From the NCBI GenBank assembly GCA_011947345.1, contig JAAVTG010000542.1:301661-365660 (forward strand): DNA of 64,000 nt, given 5' to 3'. Under the pieces are notes generated by a model that was not told the DNA's origin, ran no database searches, and was given only the letters and a program-made list of their open reading frames with translations. Positions 56,750-64,000 of this stretch are shown piece after piece. The position numbers and the translations under genes are program-made. Numbering within the stretch: the stretch's first letter is position 1; every line of letters begins with the position of its first letter. This DNA comes from Phytophthora quininea. Taxonomy: Eukaryota > Oomycota > Peronosporomycetes > Peronosporales > Peronosporaceae.

Positions 56750-57000
56750 TGTAACGGGGTTACACGAAAGTCATAACCGTGCGTTGACTTTGGATGTTAC
56801 ACGAAACTCTTAACCATGCGTAGAGCTTCGGCTCTGTAGCCATCTGGCTCTCCACCACTCATTTACATATCTCTTAGATTAACTATGCCACATAGTTTAG
56901 TCTATACATTTACAGCAAAGGTCAGATAAACAATTCAATTCAGTTCTATTTTTGCAGTTAACTAGTGTTGTCCTTGTTTTAAGGGACACTGACTCTGCGA
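56750..57000 (+). repeat. Possible 5' LTR of element E
   Basis: TGTAACGGGGTTACA at 56750 has the look of a Ty3/gypsy LTR start (TGTAAC with an inverted GTTACA). The gag ATG is 430 bp downstream. The far end of the LTR cannot be set because the 3' LTR is not in the window. Confidence 0.4.
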
Positions 57001-57180
57001 GTCCTAGTTTCGGGACTGTATTTGGTTCTTGAATAGAACCGAAGGCTGGAAGCCTAAAGGCACAGACTCGGGGAGTCCAGCGTCTTCCTCTGTGCACGTG
57101 CACCGCTACGCAGCCCCGCTGCACCTGGTAGCACTTGTAGTCAATCCGACTCTTGAGTCGTCGACTGAACCTCTGTGAGG

Positions 57181-57935
57181 ATGGAGCAGGCAGCGTTCGC
57201 ATACCTGACTCCTAGTCAGCAGGACACGCTTAATAAGCTTGCGTCCTTGCTGGGCCCTGAGGGCATGGCGCTCCTTGCATCGCAAGGACCTGACGCCGTG
57301 ACGGCACGCCTTGAGGCGTTCTCGGAGTACGAGAGTGCTATGCTAGAGCATATCCAGCAGCATGTCGCTGCTGCAGCGCCCCTCAGCGGGCGAAGCCACT
57401 CTCGGTGAGCGTGAAGACCTTCTCGGGGAAGGAGGGAGAGAATCTCCTGTTGTGGACCCGAGAGGTCAAAATGGCCATGAGATCGGCCATGCTCCAAATG
57501 GAGAACCGGCGCGTGGCGCTTACGATCTCGAAGCTCGAAGGGCGAGCGAGAGAATGGGCCTTGACGTCGGGGACGTTGGTCGAAGAGGCCTTCCCGACCT
57601 GGAAGGAGCTGAAAGGGAAGCTCATGCAGGTGTTCTTCCCGCCTAACCAGGCGTATCGCGTGAGGTCACGCTTCCTTGCCACCCGCCAGGGTAAGAAGGA
57701 CTTGGTGGACTATGTCCAAGAGCTACGAACGCTCATCGCAGGCATGGCTGCCGCCGACCCTCTACCTGAGGTGGTCACTGTGACCGTCTTCATGGAAGGA
57801 CTCCGAGCTGGAGTGGCTCGCACGGAAGTATCCCGCCAGGGCCCGGCCGACTTTGAGAAGACCGTCAGTGTCGCATTGAATGCCGAGCTCAATTTTAAGT
57901 TGTCTCGAGTCGGTGCCAACACCAGCTCTTCCTGA
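57181..57935 (+). CDS. Element E gag
   Basis: Frames 57181-57408 and 57405-57935. N-terminal helix (LTPSQQDTLNKLASLLGPEG), then a gag domain: FSGKEGENLLLWTREVKMAM, AREWALTSG, FPTWKELKGKLMQVFFPPNQ, KKDLVDYVQELRTLIAGMA. The frame change at about 57405 is a single overlap. The knuckle CYVCGSTRHLRPTC is in yet another frame at about 58026-58067. Confidence 0.82.
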
Positions 57936-58006
57936 TCGAATGATCCTGAGCCCATGGACCTCGGCTATGCTGAGGATGAAGCTGAGGAGCTCAGAGCTGC
58001 TGAGCA

Positions 58007-59131
58007 GTGAGCAGGCATCCAGCGATGCTATGTGTGCGGGAGTACCCGCCATCTGAGGCCGACATGTCCTCTGCGCAGGCAGCGCTCCGGCCAGCTCGGC
58101 CGCATCCCTGCCGAGAGCCAAATAGGCTCGGCGCAGGGAAACGCCGGCTCCCAGTAGGTGCGGGGCGGCCTACTGGGAAAGAACTGAGTTCTGTTGTGCC
58201 TGTGGGAAGTGAGAAGCAGCAGGGCTCAGCCCCGAAGAGCTCCGTGCTCTATAACACGGAACGTGTATGCAAGCCGGGCTTGCTGGTCGTCCTGGTGGAC
58301 GTCAAGGGCTTCGACAAGCCGTGGGTAGTCTTGATAGACTCTGGGGCGTCTGGCAACTATGTCAGACGCTCTACCGTCCAAGGTAGCCAGCGGTACGCTG
58401 AGGCTCTACAAGAGCGAAGTGGCGACACGGTCACTGTCCGTCTCGCGACGGGGGCCCGTGTCACGGTGCTGAGGGTCCCGATTGACCTGGGGCTGAAGTT
58501 CTTGGAATTCGATAGCGTAGAACGCTGTCTGGTTCTTGACCTGGATTCGAGGTACGACCTCATCCATGGCATGGCGTGGCTGGAACGCCACGAGCCATGG
58601 ATCGATTGGCGGTCGAAGACCTTGGGCGCTACGCGCATCTCTCGTAGCGGAACTTTGGCGAGTCATGAGCCCACCTCTGCTAGAAAGCAGAAGCGCTATT
58701 GGCGCGAGCACTGGGCCGAGTCGGCCATGGTACTAGGTGTCGGTGTGTCCGAGTTGGTGGACTGCGTCGTAAAGGACTGTAGTCCTGAAGAGCCTTTGAG
58801 GGCTGTTAGTTGTGCGGCAGCACGTACTCCGCTGAGCGATGTCGGTCATAGATCGAGCGAGTCGCTGGATGTCCGAAGTGACACCGGGTCTTCTCTGAAG
58901 GCCGTTACATCGACTGCGGCGAGTGCCGGCCGCGATCAAAGATCTCACGACGCTTCGCGTGGCGCCCCCTCGGGCGAATCCCCTCCTTCGAGAGGCGGCG
59001 AGGGCGCAGTGAGCTCCCCGTCCCCGCCTGGACGTGCCTCGGCGAGGCGGAGGCGTAGGAAACCGCGGCGTGCGCGACACAAGGTGTCTATAGCGCCAAT
59101 GGCGTGGGCCGTCTCGAGCGCCGAGCTGTGA
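58007..59131 (+). CDS. Element E zinc knuckle and protease
   Basis: The CCHC knuckle is followed by a Pro/Arg-rich linker and a retropepsin domain, LLVVLVDVKGFDKPWVVLID, with VLIDSGASGNYVR carrying the active Asp. Later come LVLDLDSRYDLIHGMAWLER and PWIDWRSK, the typical close of the fold. A low-complexity, Arg-rich tail ends at 59131. RT starts in another frame at 59157. Confidence 0.8.
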   Translation: MSRHPAMLCVREYPPSEADMSSAQAALRPARPHPCREPNRLGAGKRRLPVGAGRPTGKELSSVVPVGSEKQQGSAPKSSVLYNTERVCKPGLLVVLVDVKGFDKPWVVLIDSGASGNYVRRSTVQGSQRYAEALQERSGDTVTVRLATGARVTVLRVPIDLGLKFLEFDSVERCLVLDLDSRYDLIHGMAWLERHEPWIDWRSKTLGATRISRSGTLASHEPTSARKQKRYWREHWAESAMVLGVGVSELVDCVVKDCSPEEPLRAVSCAAARTPLSDVGHRSSESLDVRSDTGSSLKAVTSTAASAGRDQRSHDASRGAPSGESPPSRGGEGAVSSPSPPGRASARRRRRKPRRARHKVSIAPMAWAVSSAEL

Positions 59132-59156
59132 ACAGCTCTACATTCTCATCGGCGGA

Positions 59157-61377
59157 GTGGCGGGTGTGGTCGAGGGAGGTATTCACCTCGATGACCTGCC
59201 AAGTATTGGCGAGCTCTTGGAGCTGGACGAGATGTCCGTCGCCAAGTTTGGGGCGGTGCTGAAGGACGGCGAGCTCGCCGAAGTGGTCATCATTCGACCC
59301 GAAGACGAGTTGAACTCGTCGTCCCTCGTGGACGAGTCGGTCTTGGCCGAGACCAAGAAGGCATTGAATGCGCGGAGTGGGTCAGCGATTCTAAAGGACC
59401 CGACTGACCCCTTCTATCCTTTGCTGAAGGAGTATGGAGGCGTCGTCTCAAAGGAGCCACCTAGTGGCCTCCCTCCTGACCGAGGGGTCCACCATAAAAT
59501 TGACCTGGTTCCCGGAACGAAGTACTGCGTCACACGCCAGTGCCCCTTGTCGAAGGAGCAGTGCGACGTCATTGACGCCTTCTTCCGTGCTAAGCACGCG
59601 GCAGGGCTTGTGCGTGAGAGCAAGTCTCCGCACTCCACGCCGACGTTCTGTGTCAGAAAGCCGAACGGCAAGTGGCGCATCGTTCATGCTTTCAATAAGC
59701 TGAACGCGGCCACGATCCCGGCGCAGACGCCGATTCCTAGGAAGGATGTTCTTCAGAGCAACATGGTTGGTTGTACCATGTATAGCGCGCTCGACTTAGT
59801 CGATGGCTATTACCAACTGCTCATGCGAGAGAGTGATGTGCCGCTTACAGCGGTGAGCACCCCGAGCGGTATGCTCTGGGAGTGGCTCATTATGCCCCAA
59901 GGGCTGTCGAACGCGCCAGCGATGTTCAATCGTCTTGTGACGCAGCTATTCCGGCCCCATCGGGCGTATGCGCAGACATACTTTGACGGCATCTTCGTCC
60001 ATGGTCGTGCTGGGCACGGGAAGACTGACGTCGAGATGCACGTTGAGCATCTGCGAGGGTGCTCGAGTGCATGCGCACGAACAAGTTGTATGCCAACGTA
60101 GACAAGTGTGTCTTTGGCGCCGAGGAAATTCCTTCCTCGGCCGCTTCATTGGGAAGCGTGGCTTGCGAGCAGATCCCGCCAAGGTCAAGGCCATTGTTGA
60201 CTGGCCGGTTCCCTTGAACCAGAAGGACCTTCGCAAGTGGCTTGGCCTTGCCAACTACTTGCACAAGTACAGCGAAAACTACGCTGAGCTGGCTAGGCCA
60301 TTGCCCAATCTCCTTAAGAAGGATGCGGACTGGTGTTGGCGTGCTGAGCACGAGACTGCGTTTGCGCAGATCAAGGAGAGCCTCCTGCAGGCGCCGATAT
60401 TGGCGCTGCCGGACCCCGATCGTCCGTTCAGTGTCGTCTGTGACGCCTCCGATTTTGCCATCGGCTGCGCTTTGCTACAAGCGGACGCCGAGGGGCGTGA
60501 ACGCGTGATCGCGTTTGAGTCTCGCCAACTTAAATCTGCGGAGAAGAACTATCCAGTTCACGACAAGGAGCTACTTGCGATGAAGTATGCTCTCGTCAAG
60601 TTCAGGGTGCACCTGCTCGGCTCTAAGCCGTTCGTGATCTTCACGGATCATGCGTCACTACACACTGCGACACAGTCACCTCACCTCTCGCAGAGAATGG
60701 CCCGCTGGTTCTCCTTCTTTGCGGAGTATAACTTCGAGGTGAAGTACAAGCCTGGCAGGCAGAACGTCCTGGCCGATGCGCTGTCGCGCCGGCCGGACTA
60801 TGAGCTTTCTCATGTCACGATGGTGACGTCGTCGGTGACGGATTTGATCCGAGCAGCGTATGCACAGGACAAGTCCTGCGTCGCTTTGCTGCGCGCTCTG
60901 CGGAGCGAGGAGTTCAAGGACTCGAAGACAGAACTGTCTGGGCGCTTGCGGGCGAGGCTGCATCGCTACACCTGCGATGGCGGCCTGCTGTACTACAGCA
61001 CAGGTCCCGATGATCTTCCACGTGTCGTGGTGCCTCATGGCGAGGACCTCAAGTATCGGATACTGTATGAGGCTCACGACGCTCCCACGAGCGGCCACCT
61101 GGGTCGCGAGAAGACCTACAGCTCGGTGAGCTCCATGTTCTGGTAGCCCAAGCTGTACAAGTGGGTCAGCACATATGTGCGCACGTGTGAGACGTGTCAA
61201 CGGGTCAAACCCGCGCCGCATGCGGCGGCGCCGCTGGCGAGTTTGCCTGTACCCAGTGGATGTTGGCAGTTCATGAGTATGGACTTTGTGTTTGGCCTGC
61301 CGAAGGACTCGGCAGGCAACACGCGTATTGTGGTCTTTGCTGACCGATTGAGCAAGATGGCTCACTTAGCGGCGGTA
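59157..61377 (+). CDS. Element E RT, RNase H and integrase start, truncated
   Basis: Frames 59157-60101, 59968-61146 and on to 61377. RT: HSTPTFCVRKPNGKWRIVHA, YSALDLVDGYYQLLM, then QTYFDGIFVHGRAG, i.e. YFDG in place of YFDD. RNase H: FSVVCDASDFAIGCALLQAD, DKELLAMKYALVKFRVHLLG, FTDHASLHT, NVLADALSRRP. Integrase zinc finger: HDAPTSGHLGREKT, an in-frame TAG at 61144-61146 after MFW, and CETCQRVKPAP. The core starts SMDFVFGLPKDSAGNTRIVVFADRL and is cut at 61377, where an inverted copy of the element begins. A G3 run at 60057-60059 breaks the frame; the other copy has four. Confidence 0.82.
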
Positions 61378-63979
61378 CCGATGGCAAAATCGGAGGCGTC
61401 ACAGACGACACTGAACGGACGATCGGGGTCCGGCAGCGCCAATATCGGCGCCTGCAGGAGGCTCTCCTTGATCTGCGCAAACGCAGTCTCGTGCTCAGCA
61501 CGCCAACACCAGTCCGCATCCTTCTTAAGGAGATTGGGCAATGGCCTAGCCAGCTCAGCGTAGTTTTCGCTGTACTTGTGCAAGTAGTTGGCAAGGCCAA
61601 GCCACTTGCGAAGGTCCTTCTGGTTCAAGGGAACCGGCCAGTCAACAATGGCCTTGACCTTGGCGGGATCTGCTCGCAAGCCACGCTTCCCAATGAAGCG
61701 GCCGAGGAAGGAATTTCCTCGGCGCCAAAGACACTTGTCTACGTTGGCATACAACTTGTTCGTGCGCATGCACTCGAGCACCCCTCGCAGATGCTCAACG
61801 TGCATCTCGACGTCAGTCTTCCCGTGCCCAGCACGACCATGGACGAAGATGCCGTCAAAGTATGTCTGCGCATACGCCCGATGGGGCCGGAATAGCTGCG
61901 TCACAAGACGATTGAACATCGCTGGCGCGTTCGACAGCCCTTGGGGCATAATGAGCCACTCCCAGAGCATACCGCTCGGGGTGCTCACCGCTGTAAGCGG
62001 CACATCACTCTCGCATGAGCAGTTGGTAATAGCCATCGACTAAGTCGAGCGCGCTATACATGGTACAACCAACCATGTTGCTCTGAAGAACATCCTTCCT
62101 AGGAATCGGCGTCTGCGCCGGGATCGTGGCCGCGTTCAGCTTATTGAAAGCATGAACGATGCGCCACTTGCCGTTCGGCTTTCTGACACAGAACGTCGGC
62201 GTGGAGTGCGGAGACTTGCTCTCACGCACAAGCCCTGCCGCGTGCTTAGCACGGAAGAAGGCGTCAATGACGTCGCACTGCTCCTTCGACAAGGGCACTG
62301 GCGTGTGACGCAGTACTTCGTTCCGGGAACCAGGTCAATTTTATGGTGGACCCCTCGGTCAGGAGGAGGCCACTAGGTGGCTCCTTTGAGACGACGCCTC
62401 CATACTCCTTCAGCAAAGGATAGAAGGGGTCAGTCGGGTCCTTTAGAATCGCTGACCCACTCCGCGCATTCAATGCCTTCTTGGTCTCGGCCAAGACCGA
62501 CTCGTCCACGAGGGACGACGAGTTCAACTCGTCTTCGGGTCGAATGATGACCACTTCGGCGAGCTCGCCGTCCTTCAGCACCGCCCCAAACTTGGCGACG
62601 GACATCTCGTCCAGCTCCAAGAGCTCGCCAATACTTGGCAGGTCATCGAGGTGAATACCTCCTCGACCACACCCGCCACTCCGCCGATGAGAATGTAGAG
62701 CTGTTCACAGCTCGGCGCTCAGACGGCCCACGCCATGGCGCTATAGACACCTTGTGTCGCGCACGCCGCGGTTTCCGCCTCCGCCTCGCCGAGGCACGTC
62801 CAGGCCGGGACGGGAGCTCACTGCGCCCTCGCCGCCTCTCGAAGGAGATTCGCCCGAGGGGGCGCCACGCGAATCGTGAGATCTTTGATCGCGGCCGGCA
62901 CTCGCCGCAGTCGATGTAACGGCCTTCGAGAAGACCCGGTGTCACTTCGGACGACTCGCTCGATCTATGACCGACATCGCTCAGCGGAGTACGTGCTGCC
63001 GCACATAACAGCCCTCAAAGGCTCTTCAGGACTACAGTCCTTTACGACGCAGTCCACCAACTCGGACACACCGACACCTAGTACCATGGCCGACTCGGCG
63101 TGCTCGCGCCAATTTCTGCTTCCTAGGAGTGGGCTCATGCTCGCCAAAGTTCCGCTACGAGAGATGCGCAGCGCCAGGTCTTCGACCGCCAATCGATCCA
63201 TGGCTCGTGGCGTTCCAGCCACGCCCATGCCATGGTCGTACCTCGAATCCAGGTCAAGAACCAGACGGCGTTCTGCGCTATCGATTCAAGAACTTCAGCC
63301 CCAGGTCGGGACCCTCGCACCGTCGACACGGGCCCCCGTCGCAGACGGACGGTGACCGTGTCACCACTTCGCTCTTGTAGAGCCTCAGCGTACCGCTGGC
63401 TACCTTGGACGGTAGAGCGTCTGACATGGTTGCCAGACGCCCCAGAGTCTATCAAGACTACCCACGGCTTGTCGAAGCCCTTGACGTCCACCAGGACGAC
63501 CAGCAAGCCCGGCTTGCATACACGTTCCGTGTTATAGACACGCAGCTCTTCGGCTGAGCCTGCTGCTTCTCACTTCCACGGGCTCAGTTCTTTCCCAGTA
63601 AGGCCGCCCCACTGGGGCCGGCGTTTCCTGCGCCGAGCCTGGCTGTCTCGGCAGGGATGCGGCCGGAGCGCTGCCTGCGCAGAAGGACACATCGGCCTCA
63701 GATGGCGGGTACTCCCCTGCACATAGCATCGCTGGATGCCTGCTCACTGCTCAGCAGCTCTGAGCTCCTCAGCTTCATCCTCAGCATAGCCGAGGTCCAT
63801 GGGCTCAGGATCATTCGATCAGGAAGAGCTGGTGTTGGCACCGACTCGACGGCAAAATTGAGCTCGGCATTCAATGCGACACTGACGGTCTTCTCAAAGT
63901 CGGCCGGGCCCTGGCGGGATACTTCCGTGCGAGCCACTCCAGCTCGGAGTCCTTCCATGAAGACGGTCACAGTGACCAC
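61378..63979 (-). pseudogene. Element E second copy: gag end, protease, RT, RNase H start
   Basis: Frames 63979-63698 (gag end), 63506-63135 (VVLIDSGASGNHVRRSTVQG protease), 62620-62264, 62298-62005 (RT start, CVRKPNGKWRIVHAFNKLN) and 62036-61362 (QTYFDGIFVHGRAG, then FSVVCDASDFAIG). YFDG is found here too. It ends at 61378 in the middle of RNase H. Frame breaks are more common than in the left arm, but at 61781-61784 this copy keeps the base the left arm lacks. Confidence 0.75.
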
Positions 63980-64000
63980 CTCAGGTAGAGGGTCGGCAGC
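61378..64000 (-). repeat. Inverted partial copy of element E (fold-back right arm)
   Basis: Reverse complement of about 57748-60464, cut by the window end. It holds the same gag end, protease, RT and RNase H start. The right arm is about 94 bp shorter over the same span: many small gaps (e.g. near 63108 and 63115) and fewer substitutions. The arms are joined by the 913-bp loop 60465-61377. Confidence 0.9.

Noticed and set aside
1..64000. CRISPR arrays, rRNA and tRNA genes
   Set aside because: None seen by eye on either strand; tandem repeats present are microsatellites or 13-bp units without spacers. A tRNA scan was not possible.

Overview
The window looks like nuclear DNA of an oomycete, most likely Phytophthora or a close relative. 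Three things point there: a family-3 pectate lyase with a signal peptide, very compact intron-poor host genes, and a transposon mix typical of oomycete genomes (chromodomain Ty3/gypsy, Crypton, PIF/Harbinger, MULE, hAT). No species call is justified. No tRNA, rRNA or CRISPR was recognised.

Left third (1-19.2 kb), gene island: a secreted pectate lyase (661-1446); a frameshifted phospholipase D-like gene whose 5' side (2684-3128) is a direct copy of the pectate lyase upstream region (1-445); a very large ubiquitin-specific protease (about 4148-13124) with MABP-like and Tudor-like modules around a C19 catalytic core; and an armadillo-repeat protein (13288-19164). The last two are on the + strand only about 160 bp apart. 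Both have single-base frame breaks, many in homopolymers.

Middle (19.2-48.4 kb), a nest of transposons that can be read layer by layer. A MULE (N-terminal half 19711-20464, rest 35366-32417) was entered by Ty3/gypsy element A (LTRs 20467-20720 and 35367-35621). A was entered by Ty3/gypsy element B (LTRs 24305-26844 and 36562-36818; 5-bp duplication CAACG/CGTTG). B was entered by chromovirus D in its protease (40267-46024; identical 257-bp LTRs; duplication GAATC), by a Crypton tyrosine-recombinase transposon in one LTR (24347-26624), and by a 1-kb solo LTR (C). A PIF/Harbinger element (29901-32364) sits beside the MULE 3' part. The halves of A, B and the MULE are in opposite orientations. Target-site duplications show why: the two inverted LTR-C copies (26992-27993 and 47422-48419) have swapped flanks, meaning 27994-47421 has been inverted in the genome or in the assembly.

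Right third (48.4-64 kb), more transposon DNA: a hAT remnant, a second Harbinger with convergent transposase and Myb-like genes, a coiled-coil gene of unknown role, and a Ty3/gypsy element E (57181-61377) that folds back on an inverted partial copy of itself (61378-64000).

Caveat: coding frames break about once per kb even in the youngest element, D, whose LTRs are identical. Many breaks sit at short A/T or G/C runs, so consensus indel errors are a better first explanation than gene death.
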